Shown piece by piece: positions 1 to 6,639 of a stretch of DNA of 15,576 nucleotides. The stretch spans positions 1 through 15,576 of the forward strand of contig JAOPUQ010000340.1 in the NCBI GenBank assembly GCA_025963425.1, read 5' to 3'. Under the pieces are notes generated by a model. The model saw only the letters and a list, made by a program, of their open reading frames with translations. It had not been told where the DNA came from and did no database searches. How positions within the stretch are numbered: position 1 is the first letter of the stretch; each line of letters starts with the position of its first letter. The translations under genes were made by a program, and so were the position numbers. Origin of the DNA: Modestobacter sp. GTDB lineage: Bacteria; Actinomycetota; Actinomycetes; Mycobacteriales; Geodermatophilaceae.

Positions 1-723
1 GAGCGGTCGCAGAAGCTGAAGTACCACGTGCAGACCTCGGGGCGGTCGCTGCACGCCCAGGAGATGGACTTCAACGACATCCGCACCACGCTGCAGGCAC
101 TGTGCGCGATCTACGACAACGCCAACAGCCTGCACACCAACGCCTTCGACGAGGCGGTGACCACGCCCAGCGCGCACTCGGTCCGCCGGGCGCTGGCCAT
201 CCAGATGATCATCGACCGGGAGTGGGGGCTGGCCGGGAACGAGAACCCGCTGCAGGGCTCCTTCGTCATCGACGAGCTCACCGACCTGGTCGAGGAGGCG
301 GTGCTCCAGGAGTTCGACCGGATCGCCGAGCGCGGTGGCGTGCTGGGCGCCATGGAGACCGGCTACCAGCGCGGCCGCATCCAGGACGAGTCGATGCTCT
401 ACGAGCACCGCAAGCACGACGGGTCGCTGCCGATCGTCGGGGTGAACACCTTCCTCGACCCGCACGCCGGTGAGGAGCCGCCGGCACCGGTGGAGCTGGC
501 CCGGGCCACCGAGGCGGAGAAGCAGTCCCAGCTGGACCGGCTGGCGGACTTCCAGGCCCGGCACGCCGCGGAGGCAGCGGAGGCGCTGGCCCGCCTGCAG
601 GACGCCGCGATGAACGCCGGCAACGTCTTCGACGCCCTGATGGACGCCGTCCGGCACTGCTCGCTCGGCCAGATCAGCGAGGCGTTCTTCGAGGTCGGGG
701 GCCAGTACCGGCGGAACGTGTGA
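1..723 (+). CDS. icmF: Fused isobutyryl-CoA mutase IcmF, C-terminal fragment (5' end outside window)
   Basis: The reading frame is open from base 1 and ends at TGA 721-723, so 240 residues of a much larger protein are visible. They match the end of the acyl-CoA mutase substrate barrel: the QTSGRSLHAQE block followed by DFNDIRTTLQAL, then SLHTNAFDEA, ENPLQGSFVIDELTDLVEEAV and ERGGVLGAMETGYQRGRIQ. The SGRSLHAQE/DFNDIRTT wording is that of IcmF, the single-chain B12-dependent mutase carrying its own G-protein chaperone, rather than of two-subunit methylmalonyl-CoA mutase. IcmF interconverts isobutyryl-CoA and n-butyryl-CoA. The B12 and GTPase domains would lie upstream of the window and cannot be checked. 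The marR start is 22 bases downstream, suggesting one operon. The C-terminal 70 residues or so are Ala/Glu-rich and helical, as expected for this family. The IcmF subtype call rests on remembered motifs. Confidence 0.88.
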   Translation, partial: ERSQKLKYHVQTSGRSLHAQEMDFNDIRTTLQALCAIYDNANSLHTNAFDEAVTTPSAHSVRRALAIQMIIDREWGLAGNENPLQGSFVIDELTDLVEEAVLQEFDRIAERGGVLGAMETGYQRGRIQDESMLYEHRKHDGSLPIVGVNTFLDPHAGEEPPAPVELARATEAEKQSQLDRLADFQARHAAEAAEALARLQDAAMNAGNVFDALMDAVRHCSLGQISEAFFEVGGQYRRNV

Positions 724-745
724 GACCCCCAGGGAGGATGGGGCG

Positions 746-1252
746 GTGACCAGCCCCCGTCTACCGGTGGACCCGATCGACGAGGCCGTGCGGCAGTGGC
801 GGGCGCACGGCTGGGACGACGCCGCGGACGGCATGGCGGCGGTGACGTCGCTGATGCGTGCCCAGGCCATCGTGCTGGCCCGGGTCGAGGAGGTGCTACG
901 CCCCCTGGGGCTCTCGTTCGCCCGCTACGAGCTGCTCATGCTGTTGTCCTTCACCCGCCACGGGGCCCTGCCCATGGCCCGGGCGGGCGCACTGCTGCAG
1001 GTCCACCCGGCCAGCGTCACCAACGCCGCCACCCGGCTGGAGGCCGCGCAGCTGGTCGTCCGCCGACCGCACCCGCAGGACGGGCGGGCGGTGCTGGTGG
1101 AGATCACCGAGGCCGGCCGCGAGGTGGCCGCCCGGGCGACCGAGCAGCTCAACGAGGGAGTCTTCCGCCGTCCGGGCCTGACCGGCGAGCAGGTGCAGAC
1201 CCTGGTCGAGGTGGTACGGGAGCTGCGCCGCGACGCCGGAGACTTCGCGTGA
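746..1252 (+). CDS. MarR-family transcriptional regulator
   Basis: This is a 168-residue winged-helix regulator of normal MarR length. The first ~35 residues are a family-variable helix. A dimerisation helix follows (about 36-55, RAQAIVLARVEEVLRPLGLS), then the FARYELLMLLSF helix, the recognition region (about 77-100, including LLQVHPASVTNAATRLEAAQLV) and the wing VRRPHPQDGRAVLVEITEAG (about 101-120). The wing carries the family-typical D-x-R signature (DGR). GTG 746 is chosen because AGGGAGGA (731-738) sits seven bases upstream; an ATG at 738 is out of frame. It lies 22 bases after icmF, and its TGA overlaps the next gene's GTG by four bases. It is therefore likely co-transcribed with the mutase and may autoregulate the operon in response to an acyl-CoA or related ligand. 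The ligand is unknown and the regulatory target is inferred from position only. Confidence 0.9.
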   Translation: MTSPRLPVDPIDEAVRQWRAHGWDDAADGMAAVTSLMRAQAIVLARVEEVLRPLGLSFARYELLMLLSFTRHGALPMARAGALLQVHPASVTNAATRLEAAQLVVRRPHPQDGRAVLVEITEAGREVAARATEQLNEGVFRRPGLTGEQVQTLVEVVRELRRDAGDFA

Positions 1253-2052
1253 CCGGCCGCAGTGGCCATGCGGGCCGCCCCGCCGACGACCTGGGGACGG
1301 TGCTGGAGCTACCCCGCCCGCCCCGGCGGGTGGTCTCGCTGGTCCCCTCGCTGACCGAGGCGCTGGCGGTCAGCGTCCCCGACCGGCTGGTGGGCGCGAC
1401 CGACTGGTGCACGCACCCCGCCGGCCTGGACGTCGTCCGGGTACGCGGGACGAAGAACCCGGACCGGGCGGCGATCGAGGCGCTGCGGCCGGACCTGGTG
1501 GTGGTCAACCAGGAGGAGAACCGGAAGCTGGACGTCGAGCGGCTGCGGGCGGCCGGGGTGCCGGTGTGGGTCACCGTCATCGAGTCGGTCGAGCAGGCGC
1601 TGGCCTCGATGGGCCGGCTGTTCGGCGAGGTCCTCGACGTCGGGACGCCGGACTGGCTGGCCACGGCGACCCGGGAGTGGGCCCGCCCGCCCGAGCTGCC
1701 CGGCACCCGGGTCGCCGTCCCGGTGTGGCGCGACCCGTGGATGGTGGTCGGCGCGCGCACCTTCACCGGTGACCTGCTGGGCCGCCTCGGCCTGGTCAAC
1801 GTCTTCGGCGCCTCGGCCGACCGCTATCCGAGGGTCGAGCTGCCCGAGCTGCACGCCGCCGGCCCCGAGTTGGTGCTGCTGCCCGACGAGCCCTACGTCT
1901 TCACCGCCGGCGACGGCCCCGAGGCGTTCCCGGACACGGCCACCGTCCTGGTGAGCGGGCGGCAACTCACCTGGTACGGGCCCTCGCTCGCCACGGCGCG
2001 GGCGGACCTGCTCGCCGCTGTCACCGGGACGGGACAGGGAGCCGTCACCTAA
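1249..2052 (+). CDS. BtuF-like helical-backbone metal/cobalamin receptor domain protein, without signal peptide
   Basis: This 267-residue protein has the two-lobed periplasmic-binding fold of BtuF/TroA-type receptors. The N-lobe starts with RRVVSLVPSLTEAL (about residues 26-39), then LVGATDWCTHPAG, RGTKNPDRAAIEALRPDLVVVNQEENRKLDVERLRAAGVPVWVT (about 65-108), the long linker helix ESVEQALASMGRLFGEV, and the C-lobe from about VAVPVWRDPWMVVGARTFTGDLL to LPDEPYVF. The reading frame continues upstream inside marR, but GTG 1249 forms a GTGA overlap with the marR stop and puts the VSLVPS strand at the usual place. No signal peptide or lipobox precedes it and no permease or ATPase gene is adjacent, so it is predicted to be cytoplasmic. 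Lying in an operon with a B12-dependent mutase suggests a cobalamin-related role, but ligand binding is not shown. Annotation pipelines would probably call it a cobalamin-binding or ABC substrate-binding protein. Confidence 0.8.
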   Translation: MTGRSGHAGRPADDLGTVLELPRPPRRVVSLVPSLTEALAVSVPDRLVGATDWCTHPAGLDVVRVRGTKNPDRAAIEALRPDLVVVNQEENRKLDVERLRAAGVPVWVTVIESVEQALASMGRLFGEVLDVGTPDWLATATREWARPPELPGTRVAVPVWRDPWMVVGARTFTGDLLGRLGLVNVFGASADRYPRVELPELHAAGPELVLLPDEPYVFTAGDGPEAFPDTATVLVSGRQLTWYGPSLATARADLLAAVTGTGQGAVT

Positions 2053-2113
2053 CTAACGTGTCAGACGGCAGCTCGGCGACGACGCCGGGCACCCGAACGA
2101 GAGGAGTCGCCGG

Positions 2114-3256
2114 ATGCGCGACGCAGTCATCGTCGAGGCGGTCCGCACGCCCGTCGGCAAGCGCAACGGAGGCCTGTCCGGCGTCCACCCCACGGACCTG
2201 TCGGCCCACGTGCTGGAGTCCCTGGCGACCCGCACCGGCCTGGACCCGGCCCTGGTGGACGACGTGATCTGGGGCTGCGTCTCGCAGGTCGGTGAGCAGA
2301 CCTACGACATCGCCCGCAACGCGGTGCTGGCCGCCGGCTGGCCGGAGAGCGTCCCGGGCACCACGGTCGACCGGCAGTGCGGCTCCTCCCAGCAGGCCGT
2401 GCACTTCGCCGCCGCCGGGCTGGTGGCCGGGCACTACGACGTCGTGGTCGCCGGTGGCGTCGAGTCGATGAGCCGGGTGCCGATGGGCTCCTCGACCCAG
2501 GGCCAGGACCCGCTGGGCGAGCGGTACCTCGAGCGTTACGACGGCATCCACCCCAACCAGGGCGTGGGCGCGGAGATGATCGCCGCGACGTGGGGCCTGT
2601 CCCGCACGCAGCTCGACGAGTTCGCCCTCCGCTCGCACGAGCGCGCCGCCGCGGCCCAGGACGAGGGCCGGTTCACCGCGCAGATCGCCCCGGTGCAGAC
2701 CGCCGGCGGACTGGTGGCCCTCGATGAGGGCATCCGGCGCGGTGGCACGGTCGAGGGGCTGGCCGGGCTGAAGACCCCGTTCCAGGCCGACGGCGTGATC
2801 AGCGCCGGGAACGCCAGCCAGATCTCCGACGGCGCGGCCGCGCTGCTGATGATGACCGCGGAGAAGGCCCAGGAGCTGGGCATGACCCCGATCGCCCGGG
2901 TGCACAGCGTGGCGCTGGCCGGCGACGACCCGGTCATGATGCTCACCGCGCCCATCCCGGCGACGAAGAAGGTGCTGCAGCGCAGCGGCCTGCGCCTGGA
3001 CGAGATCGGCGTGTTCGAGATCAACGAGGCCTTCGCCTCGGTGCCGCTGGCCTGGCTGGCCGAGATCGGCGCCGACGAGAAGGCGCTGAACCCCCTCGGC
3101 GGCGCGATCGCCCTCGGTCACCCGCTGGGCGGCTCCGGCGCGCGGATCATGACCACGATGCTGCACCACATGCGCGACGCGGGGATCCGCTACGGGCTGC
3201 AGTCGATGTGCGAGGGCGGCGGCCAGGCCAACGCCACGGTGCTCGAGCTGCTCTGA
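2114..3256 (+). CDS. Thiolase (acetyl-CoA C-acyltransferase, FadA-like)
   Basis: This 380-residue protein is of standard thiolase length and catalyses thiolytic cleavage of 3-ketoacyl-CoA or the reverse condensation of acetyl-CoA units. All catalytic elements are visible: the nucleophile Cys89 in VDRQCGSSQQA, the NEAFASVP block near residue 300, His336 in ALGHPLGGSGAR, and the acid/base Cys366 in SMCEGGGQAN. The N-terminus MRDAVIVEAVRTPVGKRNGG is typical. ATG 2114 is preceded by GAGAGGAG (2099-2106) at a workable distance. The gene is 61 bases after the BtuF-like gene on the same strand, fitting an acyl-CoA degradation operon with icmF. NEAFASVPLAW and the CEGGG ending resemble actinobacterial FadA5/FadA6-type thiolases used on branched or steroid-derived acyl-CoAs, but substrate range cannot be read from sequence alone. 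It ends convergently with the VLRF1 gene. Confidence 0.93.
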   Translation: MRDAVIVEAVRTPVGKRNGGLSGVHPTDLSAHVLESLATRTGLDPALVDDVIWGCVSQVGEQTYDIARNAVLAAGWPESVPGTTVDRQCGSSQQAVHFAAAGLVAGHYDVVVAGGVESMSRVPMGSSTQGQDPLGERYLERYDGIHPNQGVGAEMIAATWGLSRTQLDEFALRSHERAAAAQDEGRFTAQIAPVQTAGGLVALDEGIRRGGTVEGLAGLKTPFQADGVISAGNASQISDGAAALLMMTAEKAQELGMTPIARVHSVALAGDDPVMMLTAPIPATKKVLQRSGLRLDEIGVFEINEAFASVPLAWLAEIGADEKALNPLGGAIALGHPLGGSGARIMTTMLHHMRDAGIRYGLQSMCEGGGQANATVLELL

Positions 3257-3257
3257 G

Positions 3258-3300
3258 CACCTGAACGACGGGACCCGCGGGGATCAGGTGACCCGGTCCC
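3258..3300. terminator. Candidate bidirectional terminator between convergent genes
   Basis: Two overlapping inverted repeats follow the thiolase stop. CACCTGA (3258-3264) pairs with TCAGGTG (3284-3290). GGGACC (3270-3275) pairs with GGTCCC (3295-3300). The two stems are mutually exclusive and both have 19-base loops, and there is no T tract. The convergent arrangement makes termination here likely, but the structure itself is modest. Confidence 0.35.
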
Positions 3301-3351
3301 AGGGGGTCCTACCCCATGGCCGGCCACCCGGTAGGTGTGCCGACGATCAGG

Positions 3352-4032
3352 TCATCTGGTCCCGGCCGGGTCGCGGTCGCCGGGCTCGACGATGTGCACG
3401 TCGACCGCCCGGAACAGCCCGGGGGTGGTCAGCAGCACCGCCTTGGTCGGTTCCCCGACGTCCAGCGCGGGTTCCCGGCGCAGCACGGCGAGCGGGCGCA
3501 GCCGGGGGTCGGCCAGCACGTCGTCGACCAGCCCCCGGTCACCGCCGGTGAACAGCGCCACCACCGAGGCGGCGTGCGGCAGCAGCACCCGGACGGCGGT
3601 GTCCGCGGCATGCGTGACGACGGCGTCGGTCTGGTTGCCGCGCCGCCGGGCGAACCGCTGCTGCGACCAGCCCCCGGCCGCGGTGCGGCCCTGGACCTGC
3701 CGGGCGTCGACCTTGGAGACCACCAGCTCCGCGCCGTCGAACACCCCGACCGCCCAGCGGCCCCGGCGCACCAGCAGCACGGCCGCCCGGTGCGACTGCC
3801 GGGCCTGGGTGGTGAACGCGGTGAGCAGCGCCGGCCCCGGCGTCCACGGAAAGGGGGCCCGCAACGTCACCGCGGTGGTGTCGGCGCAGGTGATGCGGAC
3901 CGTTCCGTCCGCCTGGTCGACGTCGGTGAAGGCGCCGTGCCGGTCGGCGACACCGTCCAGCCAGCGGCCCAGGCGCTCGGGGGCGACGCCGAGCTGTCGC
4001 CCGCCTCCGGCGGCGGGTCGGGGTCGGGTCAC
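3352..4032 (-). CDS. acVLRF1-type peptidyl-tRNA hydrolase (actinobacterial Vms1-like release factor)
   Basis: This 226-residue protein matches the actinobacterial VLRF1 group, relatives of the eRF1-like domain of eukaryotic Vms1/ANKZF1. The key block is TAAGGWSQQRFARRRGNQ, roughly two thirds along. In this family a glycine pair followed by glutamine acts like the GGQ of release factors, hydrolysing peptidyl-tRNA on stalled ribosomes or large subunits. Before it are APERLGRWLDGVADRHG and the beta-rich core RAAVLLVRRGRWAVGVFDGAELVVSKVDARQVQG. After it are VRVLLPHAASVVALFTGGDRGLVDDVLADPRL and a conserved-looking tail DVHIVEPGDRDPAG. The frame is open far upstream, into the rhodanese gene; GTG 4032 was chosen because the family's usual N-terminus (PAAGGGRQLGVAPERL) starts there. 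No Shine-Dalgarno is visible, so it may be leaderless or poorly initiated. The rescue function is established for eukaryotic Vms1 and inferred here. Confidence 0.82.
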   Translation of the reverse strand: MTRPRPAAGGGRQLGVAPERLGRWLDGVADRHGAFTDVDQADGTVRITCADTTAVTLRAPFPWTPGPALLTAFTTQARQSHRAAVLLVRRGRWAVGVFDGAELVVSKVDARQVQGRTAAGGWSQQRFARRRGNQTDAVVTHAADTAVRVLLPHAASVVALFTGGDRGLVDDVLADPRLRPLAVLRREPALDVGEPTKAVLLTTPGLFRAVDVHIVEPGDRDPAGTR

Positions 4033-4051
4033 CGGTCGAGCATCGCAGGCC

Positions 4052-4098
4052 CACCCGGCCCGCCCCCACGCCTCCGTCGGGCCGGCGCGGGCCGGGTG
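4052..4098 (-). terminator. 12-bp perfect inverted repeat after the rhodanese gene
   Basis: CACCCGGCCCGC (4052-4063) and GCGGGCCGGGTG (4087-4098) form a perfect 12-bp stem with a 23-base loop, beginning five bases past the rhodanese stop on the minus strand. There is no T tract, which is common for actinobacterial stem terminators. It probably ends or attenuates the cysteine dioxygenase-rhodanese transcript before the VLRF1 gene, whose start is only 19 bases further on. Confidence 0.6.
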
Positions 4099-4103
4099 CG
4101 GGT

Positions 4104-4529
4104 TCAGGAGGCGCCGGACCCACCGGTCACCGGCAGGCCGGCGGCCACCCAGCCCCGGTAGCCGCCGATCACGTCGGTGGCCCGGGTGAGGCCGAGCGCC
4201 CGCAGCGCGTCGGCGGCCAGGCTGGAGGTGTAGCCCTCCGAGCAGAGGACGACGACCTCGACGTCGTAACCGGTGGCCTCGGGCAGCCGCGCGTCGCTCG
4301 CCGGGTCGAAGCGCCACTCCAGCACGTTGCGCTCCACGACGAGCGCGCCGGGAACGTCCCCCTCGTGGGCCCGCTGCGCCGCCGGGCGGATGTCGGCCAG
4401 CACCGCGCCCTCCCGGAGCCGGGCGGCAGCCTGGCCGGGGAGGAGCCGGGTGATCCGGGAACGCGCCTCGGCCAGCAGTTGGTCGATGCTGCGGGCACCC
4501 GCGGGCCGGGCGAGGGTCGCGGCGGTCAC
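4104..4529 (-). CDS. Single-domain rhodanese-like sulfurtransferase
   Basis: This 141-residue protein is one rhodanese domain: LLPGQAAARLREGAVLADIRP (about 29-49), HEGDVPGALVVERNVLEWRFDP (about 55-76), the active-site loop VVLCSEGYTSS with Cys96 as persulfide-forming nucleophile, and VIGGYRGWVAAGLPVTGG at the end. It should carry sulfane sulfur as a Cys-persulfide in the cytoplasm; no export signal is present. GTG 4529 is chosen because it overlaps the TGA of cysteine dioxygenase (GTGA, 4526-4529), implying translational coupling. The frame is open further upstream only inside the other gene. The pairing suggests the two enzymes handle cysteine sulfur together: the dioxygenase makes cysteine sulfinate and the rhodanese moves sulfane sulfur. 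The physiological acceptor is unknown. Confidence 0.9.
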   Translation of the reverse strand: MTAATLARPAGARSIDQLLAEARSRITRLLPGQAAARLREGAVLADIRPAAQRAHEGDVPGALVVERNVLEWRFDPASDARLPEATGYDVEVVVLCSEGYTSSLAADALRALGLTRATDVIGGYRGWVAAGLPVTGGSGAS

Positions 4530-5077
4530 CAGTCCACCCCGGCCCGCTCGGTGCCGGTGCGGACCAGCCCGGTGGACCCGATGCGGTAGGTGTTCATCAG
4601 CCGCAGCGGCGGGGTGTAGACGTGGATGCTCACCGCCGGCTCGGGCAGCGAGTTCTGCACCTGGTGGACGTGGTGCGGGCCGAACCAGCGGACCCGGCCG
4701 GTGGTCAGGTCGGTCGTGCTCTGGTGCGGCACCTGCTGCCCGCGCCGGGTCACCACCCGCTCGGTCATCGTGCCGCCGGCGATGGCGAAGGCACCGGCGG
4801 AACGGCCGTGGTCGTGCAGCGGCGTGCCCTGGCCGGGTAGCCAGGACAGCAGCCAGACCTGGACTCCGGCCAGCTCCGGGTACTGCGAGGGGTCGAGGAC
4901 GGCGGCCGCCCGCGCCGGGTCGAGCAGGTGGGTCCAGCGGCTCTCCTCGCGGTACTGGACCAGCGGGGCCCACGCCTCGGGGTGCAGGGCGATGGCGACG
5001 GCGATGCCGGCCGCACCGGCGGGGCGGACGGCCGGGGCCGGCGGGGACGCCGGCGGAAGGACGGGGACAGCGGTCAT
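4526..5077 (-). CDS. Cysteine dioxygenase (cupin, type I)
   Basis: This 183-residue cupin is predicted to oxidise L-cysteine with O2 to cysteine sulfinic acid using mononuclear Fe(II). The facial triad is visible: His88 and His90 in PGQGTPLHDHG and His138 in GPHHVHQVQN. Tyr154 in HVYTPPL fits the conserved active-site tyrosine. Where mammalian CDO has the cross-linking Cys93, this protein has Gly95, as in bacterial forms lacking the Cys-Tyr cofactor. Residues 1-25 are Pro/Ala-rich and variable. ATG 5077 has a good site, AGAAGGAG, six bases upstream. It is the first enzyme gene after the leader peptide at 5154-5228 and is coupled to the rhodanese by a 4-base overlap. The substrate could be another thiol such as 3-mercaptopropionate, but the leader's cysteine codon supports cysteine. 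Confidence 0.88.
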   Translation of the reverse strand: MTAVPVLPPASPPAPAVRPAGAAGIAVAIALHPEAWAPLVQYREESRWTHLLDPARAAAVLDPSQYPELAGVQVWLLSWLPGQGTPLHDHGRSAGAFAIAGGTMTERVVTRRGQQVPHQSTTDLTTGRVRWFGPHHVHQVQNSLPEPAVSIHVYTPPLRLMNTYRIGSTGLVRTGTERAGVDW

Positions 5078-5153
5078 CGAGGGCTCCTTCTCGGGGGGTC
5101 GCGCACTCGTCGCCCGGTCGGGGCGGGCACGCGGAGATGTCGGTCCGGGGGCG

Positions 5154-5228
5154 TCAGGGAGCCGGACAGAGCGCGCTGGCTACACGCACGAGGTCCACGG
5201 CGGACCGGCGGTGCAGCGGGATCGACAC
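5154..5228 (-). CDS. Cysteine leader peptide (24 residues) upstream of cysteine dioxygenase
   Basis: A 25-codon frame starts at GTG 5228 and stops at TGA 5154-5156. The peptide begins MSIPLHRR and contains VDLVRVASALC followed by Pro-Ala-Pro at the C-terminus. From memory, the VDL-x-RV-x-SALC ending is the hallmark of short actinobacterial leader peptides found ahead of sulfur and cysteine genes. Cys21 is encoded by TGT, an uncommon codon in DNA this GC-rich, four codons before the stop. There is no Shine-Dalgarno, but the -10 candidate at 5235-5240 places the transcription start at or next to the GTG, so translation is probably leaderless. The stop is 76 bases before the cysteine dioxygenase ATG. 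GGCTCC in its last codons (5158-5163) is complementary to GGAGCC at that gene's ribosome site (5082-5087). The likely role is cis-regulation by ribosome stalling at the cysteine codon; the direction of the response cannot be inferred safely. Confidence 0.8.
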   Translation of the reverse strand: MSIPLHRRSAVDLVRVASALCPAP

Positions 5229-5234
5229 GGGAGG

Positions 5235-5263
5235 ATCGAAGCAGCCGGTGCAATCTGCGTCAA
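5235..5263 (-). promoter_or_regulatory. Promoter of the leader peptide-cysteine dioxygenase operon
   Basis: On the minus strand TTGACG (5263-5258; 5/6 match to the -35 consensus) is followed by a 17-base spacer and TTCGAT (5240-5235) as a weak -10. Six bases separate it from the leader GTG at 5228, placing the start point on the start codon and giving a leaderless transcript. Confidence 0.6.
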
Positions 5264-5330
5264 GTCCATCGACTCAGTGGGTTTATCCCTGAGCGGCCGC
5301 GGCGACTGCGTTTCTCGGGGTGATGCGAGC

Positions 5331-6545
5331 TCAGCGGGCCAGCGCGGGGGACGGCACGTGCTCGGCGGGGACCACCAACAGCCGCTGGCCCAGTGCCACG
5401 GTGACCGCGGCGAGCCCGGCGGCCACCGTGGCGACGAGGAAGCTCACGTTCGCACCCGCGGCGTCGACGACCTTGCCGGCGACCGACGCGCCGACCGCCA
5501 CGCCCAGCGCCAGCGACGTCCCGATCCAGGTGAAGGCCTCGGTCACCGCCGCCCGGGGCACGAGCACCTCGGCCAGGGTGAAGCAGCTGATCAGCGACGG
5601 GGAGACCGCGACCCCGGCCAGCACGACGAAGGGCAGCATCACCCAGATGTTGCGCACCAGCAGCAGCGGCACCGACAGCAGTGTCAGCACGACCAGCACC
5701 CCCAGCAGCCGGCGCCGCAGCGCCATCCGCCAGTGGACCGTCCCCCAGCCGATCCCGGCCGCCATGGAGCCGGCGGCGAGCCCGGCGATGAGCAGGCCGG
5801 ACAGCGACCGGGCCGCCCGCTCGTCGGCGAAGGCGACCAGCGCGATCTCCAGGGTGCCCAGGATGGCGCCCACCGCGGCGCCCACCACGAACAGCACCCG
5901 TAGGCCGCGGACGCGCATCGCCGAGTGACTGCGCCGGTGCTCGCGCTCGGCCGGGGGCGGCTCGGTGCGACGCTGGGCGGCGAAGAGCAGGCTGCCGACC
6001 GCGGCCAGGGTGAAGGCGGTGACCAGCCCGGAGGTGGTGTGCCCGGTCGTGGACAGGAAGGTGACCAGCACCGGGCCCACGATGAACACGAACTCGTCGA
6101 CCACGGACTCCATGGCCAGCGCCGCGGGCAGGGACGGCGTCCCGCGCAGCAGGTGCGTCCAGCGCACCCGGATCATCGACGCGACCGGCGGGATGCTCGC
6201 CCCGGCCGCCCCGGCGGCCAGGAACACCGTCCACAACGGCCAGCCGGCGCGCACCGACCACAGGAACGCGACCCCGGAGGCCACGAAGACGGCCAGCACC
6301 CCCAGCAGGACCCGGCACTGGGCGTGGTGGTCGGCCAGCCGGCCGATCACCGGCCCGGAGACCGCCGTGGCGATCGCGCCGACAGCGGCGACGGCGCCTC
6401 CGAGACCGTAGGAGCCCGTCTCGGACTGCACGAGCAGGACACTGCCCAGGCCGACCATCGACAGGGGCAGCCGGCCGATGAACGCCGCCGACACCATCGG
6501 CAGCGCGTGCGGGGTCCGCAGCACGTGCAGGTAGGGGTTGGGCAC
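5331..6545 (-). CDS. MFS transporter (uncharacterised substrate)
   Basis: This 404-residue integral membrane protein has the major facilitator layout: about six hydrophobic segments (roughly 15-190), a charged central loop (about 191-214, RRTEPPPAEREHRRSHS), and six more (about 215-392). The GRLADHH stretch at 68-74 sits where the family's motif A loop between segments 2 and 3 belongs. MESVVDEFVFIVGP (about 145-158) in segment 5 and WGTVHWRMALRRRLLG at the 8-9 loop recur in an actinobacterial MFS group I cannot link to a substrate. The start is GTG 6545 with GGAGG about 11 bases upstream, a rather long spacing. The gene stands alone: a strong terminator separates it from pckG upstream, and the cysteine operon promoter lies just downstream. 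Drug or metabolite efflux is possible; no function is assigned. Confidence 0.88.
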   Translation of the reverse strand: MPNPYLHVLRTPHALPMVSAAFIGRLPLSMVGLGSVLLVQSETGSYGLGGAVAAVGAIATAVSGPVIGRLADHHAQCRVLLGVLAVFVASGVAFLWSVRAGWPLWTVFLAAGAAGASIPPVASMIRVRWTHLLRGTPSLPAALAMESVVDEFVFIVGPVLVTFLSTTGHTTSGLVTAFTLAAVGSLLFAAQRRTEPPPAEREHRRSHSAMRVRGLRVLFVVGAAVGAILGTLEIALVAFADERAARSLSGLLIAGLAAGSMAAGIGWGTVHWRMALRRRLLGVLVVLTLLSVPLLLVRNIWVMLPFVVLAGVAVSPSLISCFTLAEVLVPRAAVTEAFTWIGTSLALGVAVGASVAGKVVDAAGANVSFLVATVAAGLAAVTVALGQRLLVVPAEHVPSPALAR

Positions 6546-6639
6546 GAGCGGACAGGCCTCCGTCCGGGGGGTGGGTGCGCCGTCACGCTAACCGACCGGG
6601 GGGTCCACCGCGGGTCGACACCGGCCGGGTCCGGAGACG

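Noticed and set aside
2045..3169. Long minus-strand open frame (374 codons) opposite the thiolase
   Set aside because: It is a GC-bias shadow: composition is Gly/Arg/Ala/His/Gln-rich with no recognisable domain, whereas the plus strand has all thiolase catalytic motifs.
4274..4317. Longer N-terminus for the VLRF1 protein
   Set aside because: The open frame continues into the rhodanese gene and is Arg-rich with no similarity. The family N-terminus begins near GTG 4032.
5243..5272. Alternative short minus-strand frame from ATG 5272 containing three Cys codons, ending at 5183
   Set aside because: It starts upstream of the likely transcription start, overlaps the -35 and -10 boxes, and runs in a different frame from the recognisable VDLxRVxSALC peptide.
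5293..5300. GCGGCCGC palindrome between the MFS gene and the cysteine operon promoter
   Set aside because: An isolated 8-base GC palindrome is expected by chance in this DNA and no longer stem can be built around it.
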